Source: Rhizorhapis suberifaciens (GTDB lineage Bacteria; Pseudomonadota; Alphaproteobacteria; Sphingomonadales; Sphingomonadaceae). Taken from it: a DNA stretch of 64,000 bases. Within the stretch, counting starts at the first letter, position 1, and each line of letters begins with the position of its first letter. The stretch covers positions 310,001 to 374,000 of the forward strand of contig NZ_JACHOV010000002.1 of assembly GCF_014200045.1 (NCBI RefSeq), written 5' to 3'. A program made the position numbers and the translations under genes. Shown here one piece after another: positions 34,416 through 44,864 of this stretch. The notes beneath the pieces were generated by a model. The model worked only from the letters and a program-made list of their open reading frames with translations. It did not search any database and had not been told where the DNA came from.

Positions 34416-35192
34416 TCATTCGGCGACAACAATGTCGTCATCCTTTTTCTGCGTTCTTCGATCCGTAAACCAGATGGTGATGAGAGTGATTTCGTAGAGA
34501 AGGATCAGGGGAATCGCCAGCATCAACTGCGATACCACATCAGGCGGCGTCAACACCGCTGCGGCTATGAAGGCGAGCACGATCATGTACCGCCTTATTC
34601 CAACGAGCTGCTGCCGTGTCACGATGCCGGCTTTATTCAGCAGCATCAGCAGCACGGGCATCAGGAAGCTGATTCCGAAGGCGAGGATGAATTGCATCAC
34701 CAGCGACAAATAGCTGTCTGTGCTTGGCAATGCCTCCACATCAAGGCCGCCGCTCTTCCCCTCAAAACTTAGAAAAAAGTGAAAGGCCGTGGGCATTACC
34801 ACATAATAGGCAAGGGCCGCACCCAGCGTGAACAGCACGGGCGTGGCGATCAGGAAAGGGAGAAATGCTCGTTTTTCCTTGGCATAAAGGCCCGGAGCGA
34901 CAAAGGCCCAAAGCTGATTCGCGATAATCGGAAAGGAGACAAAAAAGGCCGCGAACAGAGCGACCTTCACTTGTACAAAAAAAGCTTCGTAAAGCTTTGT
35001 ATAGACCAGTCGCCCCTGGCCCGCGCCAAAGGCCTCTGACAAGGGCCGAACCAGGAACCCGAAAATGTGCTCGGAAAAATAGAAGCAGACCGCGAAGGAG
35101 ATAAGGAGCGCGCCGATGCACCACATCAGACGCCGCCTTAATTCCAGAAGATGATCGAGCAACGGCGCGCGCGTGTCGTCAATATCCCTCAT
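34416..35192 (-). CDS. tatC: Twin-arginine translocase subunit TatC
   Basis: Receptor subunit of the Tat system that exports folded proteins with twin-arginine signals. The 258-residue protein has six membrane segments and the conserved start [20 protein letters not shown], plus the family-typical [18 protein letters not shown]. The ATG overlaps the tatB stop. Possible substrates in this window are the molybdopterin oxidoreductase (11.6 kb) and the DUF3237 protein (61.4 kb), both with an RR pair near the N-terminus. Confidence 0.96.
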   Translation of the reverse strand: MRDIDDTRAPLLDHLLELRRRLMWCIGALLISFAVCFYFSEHIFGFLVRPLSEAFGAGQGRLVYTKLYEAFFVQVKVALFAAFFVSFPIIANQLWAFVAPGLYAKEKRAFLPFLIATPVLFTLGAALAYYVVMPTAFHFFLSFEGKSGGLDVEALPSTDSYLSLVMQFILAFGISFLMPVLLMLLNKAGIVTRQQLVGIRRYMIVLAFIAAAVLTPPDVVSQLMLAIPLILLYEITLITIWFTDRRTQKKDDDIVVAE

Positions 35193-35542
35193 GCGGCGCT
35201 GCTGTCCTTTTCGGCCGCAGGTGATGAGCCAATCACTTTTGAAATCTCACCGGTTTCCGGCTCAGGCGCAGCTATCGGCTTGGCCAGTTCTTCGGCGACA
35301 TCGGTCGTTGGCCATTGTTTCATGATCCGCTCATTTTCGGCCGCCCATTTTTTTTCCAGCTCCTCCATCTCCGCCTCGCGGATCATGGCGTCTAGGCCGG
35401 TGCGGAAATGACGTGCCATGCCACGAGCCTTTCCCACTACTTGCCCTACTTTGTAGAGCGCCCGTGGCAAGTCCTTGGGGCCGATAACGACAATCGCGAC
35501 GATAGCGATAAGCAGAAGCTCGGTTGAGCCGATGTCAAACAT
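35189..35542 (-). CDS. tatB: Twin-arginine translocase subunit TatB
   Basis: Single-span Tat component that, with TatC, binds signal peptides. The 117-residue protein has [19 protein letters not shown] with the membrane helix at residues ~6-21, the hinge [10 protein letters not shown], then an amphipathic helix and a polar, acidic C-terminal tail. It lies between tatA (32 nt upstream) and tatC (4-nt overlap). Confidence 0.93.
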   Translation of the reverse strand: MFDIGSTELLLIAIVAIVVIGPKDLPRALYKVGQVVGKARGMARHFRTGLDAMIREAEMEELEKKWAAENERIMKQWPTTDVAEELAKPIAAPEPETGEISKVIGSSPAAEKDSSAA

Positions 35543-35574
35543 CTGGTGCTGTGATCCGGATCAGGGCTAAATGG

Positions 35575-35811
35575 TCAGCCGTGCTTTTGATCGTCGGTGA
35601 CGGGCTGCGCCTGCTTCTCCGGAACGGTTTGGGATTCGATGCGGTTTACCGGCTTGGCGGCAGCATTGTCCTCATCATCCGCAAGGCCCTTCTTGAAGCT
35701 CTTCAGTCCCTTCGCCACGTCTCCCATCATATCGGAAAAACGGCCTTTCCCGAACAGCAGCAGAATTACGATACCAACAACCAGCCAATGCCAGATGCTA
35801 AGGCCACCCAT
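35575..35811 (-). CDS. tatA: Twin-arginine translocase subunit TatA
   Basis: Pore-forming Tat subunit. The 78-residue protein has [19 protein letters not shown] as membrane helix, the [20 protein letters not shown] hinge and amphipathic helix, and a charged tail. It follows scpB by 29 nt and precedes tatB. The block nagZ-scpA-scpB-tatA-tatB-tatC is common in alphaproteobacteria. Confidence 0.95.
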   Translation of the reverse strand: MGGLSIWHWLVVGIVILLLFGKGRFSDMMGDVAKGLKSFKKGLADDEDNAAAKPVNRIESQTVPEKQAQPVTDDQKHG

Positions 35812-35840
35812 TTCAAATTCTCCTTGTACAAGCCATCTAT

Positions 35841-36431
35841 CTAGGCCTCTTCCCCGTCATTTTCCAGCGCGGATTGTCCGGCAAGTCCTTCCAGCGCCAA
35901 ATCGACAGGGTCCAGCAAGCCAGCCGCTCGCAAATCTTCCATGCCCGGAAGGTCCCGGCGGCTGACAAGGCCGAAATGGGACAGGAATTCGCTGGTGGTG
36001 GCATAAGTCAGCGGCCGGCCGGGAACTTCGCGCCTGCCTGCCGGACGTATCCAGCCCGCTTCCATCAGCACGTCCAGGGTGCCTTTGGCGACTTGCACGC
36101 CGCGAACAGCCTCGATCTCGGCCCGGCTGACGGGTTCGTGATAGGCAATGATCGCCAGCGTTTCCATGCCCGCGCGGGAAAGCTTGCGCGGCTCTTCCTT
36201 TTCCCGGCGGAGGATGTGGGCCAGATCGGGCGCGGTCTGGAAGTGCCAGCGGCCGCCACGCTCGACCAGATTGACGCCGCGTGGGGCATAATCAGTCTCC
36301 AATGTTTCAAGCGCGGCCGACACATTGCCTTCATCGCCCACATATTGCCTGATCTCGCCCAGGGTCAGGGGTTTGTCCGAAGCGAAAAGCGTAGCTTCGA
36401 CGGCACGGATAAAATCATCGGGCGGGTTCAC
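35841..36431 (-). CDS. scpB: Segregation and condensation protein B
   Basis: Winged-helix partner of ScpA in the SMC condensin complex for chromosome segregation. The 196-residue protein starts [19 protein letters not shown] and has the family segment [20 protein letters not shown] followed by [20 protein letters not shown] and [17 protein letters not shown]. Its ATG overlaps the scpA stop. Confidence 0.95.
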   Translation of the reverse strand: MNPPDDFIRAVEATLFASDKPLTLGEIRQYVGDEGNVSAALETLETDYAPRGVNLVERGGRWHFQTAPDLAHILRREKEEPRKLSRAGMETLAIIAYHEPVSRAEIEAVRGVQVAKGTLDVLMEAGWIRPAGRREVPGRPLTYATTSEFLSHFGLVSRRDLPGMEDLRAAGLLDPVDLALEGLAGQSALENDGEEA

Positions 36432-37228
36432 GCGGCGGCTTCCGGCGGACTGGCCGTTCGCAGGAAAATCGGCTCAAAAATCCCTTCTTGCCGAATATCG
36501 AGCCTGCCCTGCCGGGCGAGTTCCAATGCTGCCACAAAGCTGCTGGCCAGCGCAGAGCGGCGAAGGCCCGGGGTTGCGCCTTCAGGAAGGAAATTTTCGA
36601 GACTGGTCCAATCGAGTTGCACGCCCACCAGCCGTCCAACCCGCTCGATTGCTTCTTCCAGCGTCATGACCGCGCGGCGGGCGACAAAGTGCAGGGCAGG
36701 TTGCGTCCGCGCCTTCATTTGCCCGTAGGCGGAGATGAGGTCGTAGAGGGAGGCGTCCCAGGCGGCCTTGCGAATGGTGCGAAGGCCCTCGGGCGCTGGC
36801 CGAACGAACACGTCACGCCCGATCCGGTTGCGCGCCATCAAACGAGCGCCTGCCTCTCGCATGGCGTTGAGCCGCTGCAGCCGCAAATGCAGCCGCAACG
36901 CCAACTCCTCCGGCGATGGATCGACCGTCGGATCTTTGGGCAGCAGGAGACCGGATTTAAGATAGGCGAGCCAAGCGGCCATCACGAGATAATCTGCTGC
37001 TACCTCCAGCTTCAGTTCCCGTGCGCCCTCAATGAAGGTGAGATATTGCTCGACCAGCGCCAGAATGGAAAGTTCGCGCAAATCCACTTTCTGGGTCCTG
37101 GCGAGCGCGAGGAGCAGATCCAGCGGGCCTTCCCATCCGTCAAGCTCGACCGTCAGCACATCGGGCGATCCGGCTGGCAGAGCCGGACGGTCAACCAGGT
37201 CCGTCCAGTCAGCCAGCAAGTCGTTCAT
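36428..37228 (-). CDS. scpA: Segregation and condensation protein A
   Basis: Kleisin subunit that bridges the SMC heads in condensin. The 266-residue protein has the typical TVELDGWEGPLDLLLALART, followed by KVDLRELSILALVEQYLTFI and DYLVMAAWLAYLKSGLLLP, and a C-terminal winged-helix region (FVALLELARQGRLDI-like). Overlaps nagZ (upstream) and scpB (downstream) by 4 nt on each side. Confidence 0.95.
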   Translation of the reverse strand: MNDLLADWTDLVDRPALPAGSPDVLTVELDGWEGPLDLLLALARTQKVDLRELSILALVEQYLTFIEGARELKLEVAADYLVMAAWLAYLKSGLLLPKDPTVDPSPEELALRLHLRLQRLNAMREAGARLMARNRIGRDVFVRPAPEGLRTIRKAAWDASLYDLISAYGQMKARTQPALHFVARRAVMTLEEAIERVGRLVGVQLDWTSLENFLPEGATPGLRRSALASSFVAALELARQGRLDIRQEGIFEPIFLRTASPPEAAA

Positions 37229-38232
37229 GCGAGCGCCAGCAACTCGTCGCGCTTTGCGACAAGCTCCTCATAAGGCCGGTTTTCGGCCCCGCCGGCAATG
37301 CTCGCCATTGCGCGGTCCAGCCGCGTTTTCGATTCCGGCCGAATATCCCCCAAGGCTTCAGCTATGCCTCGCATTTCATCGATCCGGCCCCAGCAGTTGA
37401 GAGCCAGATCGCACCCAGCCGCCACGACCTGCGCCGCCAACTGCGGAATGTCCCCTTTCAGCGCTTTCATATCAAGATCATCGGACATCAATAAACCGTC
37501 AAAGCCGATCCGATCGCGAATGATGGTCTGGATGACGGTGGGAGAAAGGCTGCAAGGCAACTCCCGGTCCCAAGCGGTATATATGATGTGAGCCGTCATT
37601 CCCATTGGAGCAGAATGGAGCGCGCGAAAGGGGGAAAGGTCAATCTCCAGCTCGTCTTCGCTCGCGTCGACAACCGGAAGATCCAGATGGCTGTCCACCA
37701 TCGCGCGCCCGTGCCCCGGCATATGTTTGACGATGCCGCACACGCCCCCTCTGCGAAGACCATTGAGCACTGCGCGGCCAAGCGCGGCAACGCGCATCGG
37801 CTCGGCGCCCAGGGCCCGGTCGCCAATGATATCGTTCGTTCCGGGCTGTCGTACATCCAGCAGCGGCAAGGCGTCGACGTTGATGCCGACGCCTCGGAGC
37901 ATGGTTGCGATCGCTTGGGCGTTGCATCGCGCTGCTTCGATCGCGCTGGTCGGAGCGATATCGTATAATTTGTCGAACATGATGGCGGGTGGAAAAGCCG
38001 GCCAAAGCGGCGGCTGCATTCGTGCGACGCGTCCGCCCTCCTGATCGATCAGAATCGGGACGTCTTCGCGCCCATGCAATGTGCGTAAATCGTCAGTAAG
38101 AGCCCGAAGCTGGTCCGGGCTTTCCACATTGCGCTTGAAAATGATGTAGCCTGCAGGCTTTGCGTCCTGGAAGAGCGCGCGCTCCTCCTGTGTGAGAGCA
38201 AAGCCAGCGAGGCCGAAGATTACGGGCTTCAT
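37225..38232 (-). CDS. nagZ: Beta-N-acetylhexosaminidase
   Basis: Cytoplasmic glycoside hydrolase family 3 enzyme that removes GlcNAc from muropeptides during peptidoglycan recycling. The 335-residue protein has ILIDQEGGRVARM, the catalytic-loop segment CGIVKHMPGHGRAMVDSHLD, and DGLLMSDDLDMKAL with the nucleophile Asp. First gene of the nagZ-scpAB-tatABC block. The ATG is at 38232. Confidence 0.95.
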   Translation of the reverse strand: MKPVIFGLAGFALTQEERALFQDAKPAGYIIFKRNVESPDQLRALTDDLRTLHGREDVPILIDQEGGRVARMQPPLWPAFPPAIMFDKLYDIAPTSAIEAARCNAQAIATMLRGVGINVDALPLLDVRQPGTNDIIGDRALGAEPMRVAALGRAVLNGLRRGGVCGIVKHMPGHGRAMVDSHLDLPVVDASEDELEIDLSPFRALHSAPMGMTAHIIYTAWDRELPCSLSPTVIQTIIRDRIGFDGLLMSDDLDMKALKGDIPQLAAQVVAAGCDLALNCWGRIDEMRGIAEALGDIRPESKTRLDRAMASIAGGAENRPYEELVAKRDELLALA

Positions 38233-38311
38233 ATATGGCGAGCGCTTGGTTGATTCATGCCAGACTAATAGGATGAATTAAGCGCCGCCGCCATGGGGTG
38301 AGGATATTGGA

Positions 38312-38788
38312 TTAGAACATAGGATGCGGATTGGCGGATTTCTCCGGAACCGGCTGCATGACATCCCAATGCTCGACAACCTTGCCGTCCTTCAGCCGCA
38401 GAATGTCGACGACGGCGAAGCTTGGTTGGCCGGCGGACGCAACGATTTCGCTGTGCACGGCCGCCATGTCGCCATCCACGAGGATACGGTGGATCTTGAA
38501 GCTGAGTTGAGGCTGGGCGCTCAAAAAGGGTTCAAGTACCTTCAGTGTGCCTTCGCGGCCATCGGGAGCTCCGGGATTGTGCTGGATATAGTCCGCAACG
38601 ACATGTTTTTCGAACGCATCCCGCACCTTCTTCTGCGTATAGAACATATTCATGAAGTCGGTGACAACGGCGCGGTTCCGCTCGGTTTCGCTTTGTCCGG
38701 AGGCGGGAGCGGGAGTGGATTCGGCGGCCGCGGCAAGAGCCGGGCTGAAGCTGAGGCACATCGCTAATGCCGCCACCATTGATCTCAT
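38312..38788 (-). CDS. Exported SnoaL-like (NTF2-fold) protein
   Basis: Predicted secreted protein of 158 residues with a signal peptide (MRSMVAALAMCLSFSPALA) and an NTF2-like alpha/beta cone. AFEKHVVADYIQHNPGAPDG and VVDILRLKDGKVVEHWDVMQ with the tail PVPEKSANPHPMF are typical of SnoaL/ester-cyclase-like proteins. The His and Asp residues often found in the pocket are present. Biochemical function is unknown. A cytoplasmic paralogue lies at 63.0-63.5 kb. Confidence 0.82.
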   Translation of the reverse strand: MRSMVAALAMCLSFSPALAAAAESTPAPASGQSETERNRAVVTDFMNMFYTQKKVRDAFEKHVVADYIQHNPGAPDGREGTLKVLEPFLSAQPQLSFKIHRILVDGDMAAVHSEIVASAGQPSFAVVDILRLKDGKVVEHWDVMQPVPEKSANPHPMF

Positions 38789-38807
38789 ATTGTCATCCTA
38801 AAAATTG

Positions 38808-39689
38808 TTACTGTTTCCATGTAGCGTACAGATCATTACGCCTGTCTGCAAGATTGCGGACGCTTCCCTTTTCCCGAACCCAATCCAGATCGGCGAGGTT
38901 AATATCTGCAATGGTCATCCCTTCGGCATTAGGCGTGGCTTCACCCGCGATGCCGTCGCGAGGGAAGGGGAAATCACAGGGGGTCAAAATGGCGCTGACG
39001 CCATATTGCATGTCCATGTTCGCCACGCCGCGCAGGTTACCGCAATTCCCCGAGAGGATAACGTGACACTGATTTTCTACGGCGCGCGCCTGGCTGCAAT
39101 AGCGGACGCGAAGATAGCCCGGCTGACTGTCCGTGCAGAAGGGCACAAAGAGCAGTCTTGCTCCTTGATCGACAAGGTGGCGGGCCAGTTCCGGGAATTC
39201 CGAGTCATAGCAGATGAGAACGCCGATAGGCCCACAATCAGTCTGGATAACATCCGCGCTATCCCCGCCTTCGATCCCCCAGAAGCTTGCCTCATTGGGC
39301 GTCGCATGGATTTTCTGGCGCAGGCGCAAGGAACCGTCGCGCAGCGCGACATGGCAGCTATTGCGCGGAACGCCATTATGATCTCGGCTGATATGAGTGC
39401 CGGCGATGAGATTGATTGCATAGTCTTTCGCGAGCCGCTGGAACAGCGCGCTGAGATCCGGCGTCAGCTTGGTGAGCCGGTCGATGTCCACTTCGACATC
39501 GAGAGAAGGTGGCTGGCAGCTTAGCAGCGCAAGCGTGAAGAATTCAGGAAACGCTATAAAGTCGGCGTCATTATCCGAAGCAAGTTTGACGAAATATTCG
39601 ACCCGCGCGGTAAAATCGGCAAAGGATGCGACGGTCCTGGCTTGAAACTGGACCGTCGCTATCCGCACCTTTTGCCGCGCGGGCGTCAT
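38808..39689 (-). CDS. Carbon-nitrogen hydrolase (nitrilase superfamily)
   Basis: Predicted amidase-type hydrolase of 293 residues. The catalytic triad is present: Glu in FIAFPEFFTL, Lys in LRQKIHATPNEASFW, and Cys in GVLICYDSEFPELAR. The substrate cannot be told. It is encoded 4 nt after icd on the same strand, and 19 nt before the SnoaL-like gene, so they may be co-transcribed. Confidence 0.88.
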   Translation of the reverse strand: MTPARQKVRIATVQFQARTVASFADFTARVEYFVKLASDNDADFIAFPEFFTLALLSCQPPSLDVEVDIDRLTKLTPDLSALFQRLAKDYAINLIAGTHISRDHNGVPRNSCHVALRDGSLRLRQKIHATPNEASFWGIEGGDSADVIQTDCGPIGVLICYDSEFPELARHLVDQGARLLFVPFCTDSQPGYLRVRYCSQARAVENQCHVILSGNCGNLRGVANMDMQYGVSAILTPCDFPFPRDGIAGEATPNAEGMTIADINLADLDWVREKGSVRNLADRRNDLYATWKQ

Positions 39690-39693
39690 GGGA

Positions 39694-40914
39694 TCAGGCC
39701 CAGCTGCTCATCTCGGCTTCCAGGTTGACGCGTATCTGTTCAAAGAACTGCTCGGTGGTCATCCAAGGCTGGTCTGGGCCGATCAGAACCGCAAGGTCCT
39801 TGGTCATGTGGCCGTCCTCAACGGTCTTGACGCAAACCCGCTCCAGGGTTTCGGCAAATTTCGTCACCATTGGCGTATCATCAAACTTGCCGCGATATTT
39901 AAGACCGCCGGTCCAGGCAAAGATGGAAGCAATTGGATTGGTCGACGTTTGCTTGCCCTGCTGGTGCATGCGGTAATGTCGCGTCACGGTGCCGTGAGCC
40001 GCTTCGGCCTCTACGGTCTTGCCGTCCGGCGTCATCAGAACCGAGGTCATCAGGCCGAGTGAGCCGAAACCCTGCGCAACGGTGTCGGATTGCACGTCAC
40101 CGTCATAATTCTTGCAAGCCCAGACAAACTTTCCGTTCCATTTAAGGGCCGACGCTACCATGTCGTCGATCAGGCGGTGCTGATATTCGATGCCGGCTGC
40201 TTCGAACTTGGACTTGAATTCGGTGTTGAAGATGTCCTCGAATAGATCCTTGAAGCGGCCATCATAGGCCTTGATGATCGTGTTCTTGGTCGACAGGTAG
40301 AGCGGCCAGTTGCGGTCAAGCGCATAGTTCATCGAAGCACGGGCGAAATCGCGAATCGATTCGTCGAGATTGTACATCGACATGGCAACGCCGGACGAGG
40401 GGAATTGGAAGACCTCCTCGTCGATAACCTTTCCATCGTCACCCTCGAAGACCAGCCGCAACTTGCCGGGGCCCGGAACGAGAAAATCCGTCGCACGATA
40501 CTGGTCGCCGAATGCATGGCGGCCAATAACGATCGGATCAGTCCAGCCGGGCACCAATCGAGGCACGTTGCGAATCACGATCGGTTCACGAAAAACCACG
40601 CCGCCCAATATGTTGCGGATCGTGCCGTTAGGCGATTTCCACATCTTCTTTAGGTCGAATTCCTCGACCCGCGCTTCGTCCGGCGTGATGGTGGCGCATT
40701 TCACGCCTACGCCATATTTCTTGATCGCATTGGCGGCATCGACAGTAATCTTGTCATCGGTCTTGTCGCGCACCTCGACGGCGAGGTCGTAATAATGGAG
40801 GTCGATGTCGAGATAAGGCTGGATCAGCCGCTCACGGATCCATTGCCAAATGATGCGAGTCATCTCATCGCCATCAATTTCGACAACTGGATTTTTGACC
40901 TTGATTTTCGCCAT
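39694..40914 (-). CDS. icd: NADP+-dependent isocitrate dehydrogenase
   Basis: TCA-cycle enzyme converting isocitrate to 2-oxoglutarate with NADP+. The 406-residue protein from ATG 40914 ([18 protein letters not shown]) is the eukaryote-like, homodimeric type; [12 protein letters not shown] contains the substrate-binding Ser-Asn, and [18 protein letters not shown] and [12 protein letters not shown] are further signatures. A longer frame to 40983 is rejected. Its product, 2-oxoglutarate, is the substrate of the receiver-fused glutamate dehydrogenase at 58.6 kb. Confidence 0.96.
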   Translation of the reverse strand: MAKIKVKNPVVEIDGDEMTRIIWQWIRERLIQPYLDIDLHYYDLAVEVRDKTDDKITVDAANAIKKYGVGVKCATITPDEARVEEFDLKKMWKSPNGTIRNILGGVVFREPIVIRNVPRLVPGWTDPIVIGRHAFGDQYRATDFLVPGPGKLRLVFEGDDGKVIDEEVFQFPSSGVAMSMYNLDESIRDFARASMNYALDRNWPLYLSTKNTIIKAYDGRFKDLFEDIFNTEFKSKFEAAGIEYQHRLIDDMVASALKWNGKFVWACKNYDGDVQSDTVAQGFGSLGLMTSVLMTPDGKTVEAEAAHGTVTRHYRMHQQGKQTSTNPIASIFAWTGGLKYRGKFDDTPMVTKFAETLERVCVKTVEDGHMTKDLAVLIGPDQPWMTTEQFFEQIRVNLEAEMSSWA

Positions 40915-41086
40915 TCGCCTATCGCTTTCATGCCTGGGGTAAGATTTGCAAAGGCGTCTAGGCAAAGGTGACGAAATGATCAACCGTTGCGTGAACCCAG
41001 GATGAAAACTGGGTTGCGGTCGGCTATCTGCGCCTCTTTGAAGGGAGGACGTTGTATCGGCGCGCCCTAGTGCCTAAAGAACGGCG

Positions 41087-41821
41087 ATGATTTCAGAAAA
41101 CTCCTACGTGGTGCCCGGAACCACAACCGTCAAATGGCGCTTTCCATCTGTCCACCCCGAAGGCCGCAAATTTGGAGCCATTGCTGCCGGTATCACGGTG
41201 TTGGCCTGGCTGTTCATCCCTTGGCTTACCTGGCCCATGATCGTTCTGACGGCCTGGGTGCTCGCATTTTTCCGCGACCCCATCAGGGTAACGCCGGTAG
41301 ATGAAAGCCTGATCGTAGCGCCGGCCGATGGTCTTATTACATTGATTCAAAATGTGCCGCCCCCCCGCGAGTTGCTGGGCGCTGACGGAATTGGCAATGA
41401 TGAGATGACGCGAGTCTCCATTTTCATGAGCGTGTTCGATGTGCACATAAATCGGGCGCCGATCGGCGGTACGATCAAGTCCGTTATCTATATTGCAGGC
41501 AAATTCCTCAACGCGGATCTTGACAAGGCGAGCGAGGACAATGAGCGCCAGCACATATTGGTCGAGCGCGTCGATGGGGTTCGCATTGGTTTTACCCAGA
41601 TTGCCGGATTGGTGGCCCGACGGATCGTCCCCTTCGTCAAACCTGGCGACGTGGTGGCGCACGGACAGCGTGTAGGGCTCATTCGCTTTGGTAGCCGTGT
41701 CGACGTTTATTTACCCAAGGGCACCGCTCCGCGTGTGGCGCTGGGGCAGAGAACGATCGCCGGTGAAACGGTTCTGGCGAAACTGGGCGATGCCCAAGGG
41801 GTTCTGGGAGTGTCGCAATGA
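41087..41821 (+). CDS. psd: Phosphatidylserine decarboxylase proenzyme
   Basis: Makes phosphatidylethanolamine from phosphatidylserine; self-cleaves to form a pyruvoyl cofactor. The 244-residue protein is the short form, with two N-terminal hydrophobic segments, SPADG-like [23 protein letters not shown], and the cleavage site region [14 protein letters not shown], where Ser after Gly becomes the pyruvoyl group. Its stop overlaps the pssA start (ATGA). Confidence 0.94.
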   Translation: MISENSYVVPGTTTVKWRFPSVHPEGRKFGAIAAGITVLAWLFIPWLTWPMIVLTAWVLAFFRDPIRVTPVDESLIVAPADGLITLIQNVPPPRELLGADGIGNDEMTRVSIFMSVFDVHINRAPIGGTIKSVIYIAGKFLNADLDKASEDNERQHILVERVDGVRIGFTQIAGLVARRIVPFVKPGDVVAHGQRVGLIRFGSRVDVYLPKGTAPRVALGQRTIAGETVLAKLGDAQGVLGVSQ

Positions 41822-42579
41822 TTGCTCCTGGCGAGGATATTCCCCCTCGTCGGGGGATCACCCTCAGGCAGGTCGCGCCCAATGCAGTGACCGCGATGGC
41901 CCTTTGTTTCGGGCTGACCGGCATTATGTTCGGCGTTCGGGGAGAATGGGAAAAGGCGGCCGGCGCCATTATTTTTGCGGGTGTCCTGGATGGGCTCGAC
42001 GGACGCATCGCCCGGCTTTTGAAAGGTGAAAGCCGTTTTGGTGCGGAGTTGGATTCACTTTCGGATGTGATTGCCTTCGGCGTCGCGCCCGCACTGGTCA
42101 TCTATCTTTGGTCGCTGCAAAATCTGCCGAAATTCGGCTGGATCATAGCACTTGCTCATGCGGTGTGCTGCGCGCTGCGGCTGGCGCGGTTCAACGCGAA
42201 TATCGACTCTGACGACCAACCTCACAAATCTGCCGGGTTCCTTACCGGCGTGCCTGCTCCGGCAGGCGCCGGGCTTGCCTTCGTTCCGCTCTATCTATGG
42301 CTGTCCACTGGCTTGGAAATTTTCCGGGCATCTTACATTGTCGCACCATGGGTAGCCGTTATCGCTTTCTTGATGATCTCGAACGTCGCGACTTTCAGTT
42401 GGAGTTCCCTGCGGCTTCGCAAGAACATCCGGTTGGAAGCGATAGCCTTTGTCGGCTTGCTCAGCGCCGCGCTGATCACCGCGCCATGGCCGACGCTGCT
42501 GGGCGTCGCTCTTTTTTACCTGGCGCTCATTCCCTTGGGTATTGCCAGCTACGCCAAGGTCAGGCGGCAGCGCGGCTAA
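41818..42579 (+). CDS. pssA: CDP-diacylglycerol--serine O-phosphatidyltransferase
   Basis: Membrane enzyme making phosphatidylserine from CDP-diacylglycerol and serine, feeding Psd. The 253-residue protein has the CDP-alcohol phosphatidyltransferase signature [17 protein letters not shown] followed by [15 protein letters not shown] (D-x2-D-G-x2-A-R-x8-G-x3-D-x3-D) and several membrane helices. Coupled to psd by a 4-nt overlap; the 3' end overlaps the convergent small-protein gene by 20 nt. Confidence 0.95.
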   Translation: MIAPGEDIPPRRGITLRQVAPNAVTAMALCFGLTGIMFGVRGEWEKAAGAIIFAGVLDGLDGRIARLLKGESRFGAELDSLSDVIAFGVAPALVIYLWSLQNLPKFGWIIALAHAVCCALRLARFNANIDSDDQPHKSAGFLTGVPAPAGAGLAFVPLYLWLSTGLEIFRASYIVAPWVAVIAFLMISNVATFSWSSLRLRKNIRLEAIAFVGLLSAALITAPWPTLLGVALFYLALIPLGIASYAKVRRQRG

Positions 42580-42784
42580 GACGAGGCTGGCGAATTACGC
42601 GGGGCGAACCTGTCCGGCCCGGACGCCGCGGCGGCATGCGCCACAGAGCGGGCTGACGGTGAAGCGGCTGCATCTTTAATGCGGCGAACATCTTGTCCCT
42701 ATAATCCGCAAAAGTGACAGCCATCACCGTGATGGCGGCGGCAAATGAAATTGCGAAAAGCAGTGAAGCCATAAGAGAAAACAT
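42560..42784 (-). CDS. Small membrane protein of unknown function
   Basis: A 74-residue protein starting at ATG 42784 with one hydrophobic helix (MFSLMASLLFAISFAAAITV), then FADYRDKMFAALKMQP and a very basic Pro/Arg-rich tail. I recall similar small proteins in other sphingomonads but no known function. Its 3' end overlaps pssA by 20 nt on the opposite strand. No clear ribosome-binding site decides between this start and 42865. Confidence 0.55.
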   Translation of the reverse strand: MFSLMASLLFAISFAAAITVMAVTFADYRDKMFAALKMQPLHRQPALWRMPPRRPGRTGSPRVIRQPRLSRAAA

Positions 42785-42997
42785 ATGCGTTCCTTCTCTG
42801 TTCGGTGAAGCCTGCTCCCATATTGGCGACAACAAGCGCCCAGGGTTTAGCGAACTGTTCACCAAGATCTTCCGGCCTCCTGCTTATGCAGGAGCACTGA
42901 TCCGTCAGATCAATGTTCATGCTTTGTTCTAATTTCTTTCCGCTGTCAACCCTTGCCATTCATGCCTCGGCACGTTAAGGGCCCCGCCTATTCCACA

Positions 42998-43049
42998 TGG
43001 GAATCGCCACATACCGGTGCCGGACCTTGCGTCCGGTCACAGATTCCCA
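42998..43049 (+). promoter_or_regulatory. Structured leader of rpsB, possible S2 autoregulatory element
   Basis: TGGGAATC (42998-43005) pairs with GATTCCCA (43042-43049), enclosing a second hairpin (GTGCCGGAC at 43017-43025 with GTCCGGTCAC at 43031-43040, one bulge). This sits 26 nt before the rpsB ATG. Ribosomal protein S2 regulates its own operon through leader RNA in other bacteria, so this is a plausible counterpart. Confidence 0.45.
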
Positions 43050-43075
43050 GAGGTTAAACCGGAAGGAGAAAGACT

Positions 43076-43837
43076 ATGGCGGCACCTGTCGTCACCATGC
43101 AGCAATTGATTGAGGCCGGCGCGCATTTCGGCCACCAGACGCACCGCTGGAACCCCCGCATGAAGCCGTATATTTTCGGTGAGCGGAACGGAATTCATAT
43201 TCTCGACCTGTCCCAGACCGTGCCGTTGTTCGCCCGCGCGCTCGATTTCGTATCGCAGAGCGTCGCTCATGGCGGCAAGGTGCTGTTCGTTGGCACGAAG
43301 CGTCAGGCCCAGGATCCGATCGCGGAAGCTGCCCGCCGTTCTGGCCAGCATTTCGTCAACCACCGCTGGTTGGGCGGCATGTTGACCAACTGGAAGACGA
43401 TTTCTCAGTCGATCAAGCGTTTCAAGGCGCTTGAAGAGCAGCTTGCGGGCGACACGCACGGCCTGACCAAGAAGGAAGTGCTGCAGCTTACCCGCGAGCG
43501 CGACAAGTTTGAGCTTTCGCTGGGCGGCATTCGCGATATGGGCGGTATCCCCGACGTGATGTTCGTCATCGACGCCAACAAGGAAGAGCTGGCGATCAAG
43601 GAAGCCAATACGCTGGGCATTCCGGTCGTCGCCATTCTTGATTCGAACGTGGATCCGAGCGGCATTGCCTTCCCAGTCCCGGCCAATGACGATGCCAGCC
43701 GCGCTATTCGTCTCTACTGCGACGCGATTGCTGCTGCTGCCACGCGTGGGGGGCAGGGCGCTGCCGCTGCGTCTGGCGTTGACCTCGGTGCCATGGCCGA
43801 GCCGCCAGCTGAAGAAGCGCTGGCCGCAGAAGCCTGA
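43076..43837 (+). CDS. rpsB: 30S ribosomal protein S2
   Basis: Component of the 30S subunit. The 253-residue protein begins with [20 protein letters not shown] and has [31 protein letters not shown] and [19 protein letters not shown]. The Ala-rich acidic tail is usual for alphaproteobacteria. A strong GGAAGGAG precedes the ATG. First gene of the translation/isoprenoid/envelope series; tsf follows after 91 nt. Confidence 0.97.
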   Translation: MAAPVVTMQQLIEAGAHFGHQTHRWNPRMKPYIFGERNGIHILDLSQTVPLFARALDFVSQSVAHGGKVLFVGTKRQAQDPIAEAARRSGQHFVNHRWLGGMLTNWKTISQSIKRFKALEEQLAGDTHGLTKKEVLQLTRERDKFELSLGGIRDMGGIPDVMFVIDANKEELAIKEANTLGIPVVAILDSNVDPSGIAFPVPANDDASRAIRLYCDAIAAAATRGGQGAAAASGVDLGAMAEPPAEEALAAEA

Positions 43838-43928
43838 GGGCTTCGCGATTGCAATGCTTGACGGGTAGGGCGCTCCGCAAAGGGCGTCCTCCCTGCATTT
43901 TGAAACGATCAAGACGAAGGAACGGACA

Positions 43929-44858
43929 ATGGCCGAGATTACCGCTGCCACTGTGAAGGAACTGCGTGAGCGCTCGGGCGCCGGAATGATGGACTGCAAA
44001 AAGGCGCTGGCCGAAACCAATGGCGATATCGAAGCTGCGGTCGATTGGCTACGCACCAAGGGCCTTGCCGCCGCGCAGAAGAAATCAAGCCGTACGGCTG
44101 CTGAAGGTCTGGTGGGCGTCGCCGTCGCCGGTGCTCGGGGCGCTGCGGTCGAGGTCAACAGCGAAACCGACTTCGTTGCCAAAAACGACCAGTTCCAGGA
44201 TTTCGTTCGTTCGGTAACGGCGATTGCCCTGGACACTGGCGCTGCCGACGCGGCGGCTCTGTTGGGTCAGGCGCACCCTAAGGGCGGTACGGTTCAGGAC
44301 GTGCTGACGGCCAGCATCGCCACCATCGGCGAAAATCAGTCCGTACGCCGCGTCGCTCAACTGTCGGTCGGCAAGGGCATGGTTGTCGATTATGTCCACA
44401 ACGCAGCCGCACCTGGGCTCGGTAAGATTGGCGTTCTGGTAGCGCTTGAGTCCGAAGCGCCTGCTGACGTGCTCCAGCCGCTCGGCAAGCAGATTGCGAT
44501 GCACATTGCCGCAGCTTTCCCGCTGGCGCTCAAGGCGGAAGATATCGACGCCGAGCTGATCGAACGCGAGCGCGCCATTGCTGCGGAAAAGGCTGCTGAA
44601 TCAGGCAAGCCTGCTGAAATCGTCGCTAAGATGGTCGAGGGCGCCGTAGCGAAATTCGCCAAGGAAAACGCACTATTGAGCCAGCTGTTCGTCATCGACA
44701 ACAAGACTCCGGTCGCAGATGTCGTTGCAAAGGCGGCCAAGGATGCGGGCACTGCCATCGCGCTTACCGGCTATGTCCGGTTCCAGCTCGGCGAAGGCAT
44801 CGAGAAGGAAGCGACCGACTTCGCGGCGGAAGTGGCTGCGGCGGTTGGCGCTGCTTAA
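43929..44858 (+). CDS. tsf: Elongation factor Ts
   Basis: Guanine nucleotide exchange factor for EF-Tu. The 309-residue protein begins [20 protein letters not shown], with the signature [20 protein letters not shown] and later [15 protein letters not shown]. The usual length and domain order are kept. The gene is preceded by AAGGAA and followed by an intergenic region with two palindromes before pyrH. Confidence 0.97.
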   Translation: MAEITAATVKELRERSGAGMMDCKKALAETNGDIEAAVDWLRTKGLAAAQKKSSRTAAEGLVGVAVAGARGAAVEVNSETDFVAKNDQFQDFVRSVTAIALDTGAADAAALLGQAHPKGGTVQDVLTASIATIGENQSVRRVAQLSVGKGMVVDYVHNAAAPGLGKIGVLVALESEAPADVLQPLGKQIAMHIAAAFPLALKAEDIDAELIERERAIAAEKAAESGKPAEIVAKMVEGAVAKFAKENALLSQLFVIDNKTPVADVVAKAAKDAGTAIALTGYVRFQLGEGIEKEATDFAAEVAAAVGAA

Positions 44859-44864
44859 TCCCTT

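Noticed and set aside
42921-42949. Minus-strand TTGACA as promoter of the small membrane protein gene
   Set aside because: The -35 box is perfect, but the sequence 17 nt on (CAAAGC) is not a credible -10 box.
43037-44236. 399-codon minus-strand frame opposite rpsB and tsf
   Set aside because: Antisense to two certain genes, low-complexity composition, no start signal.
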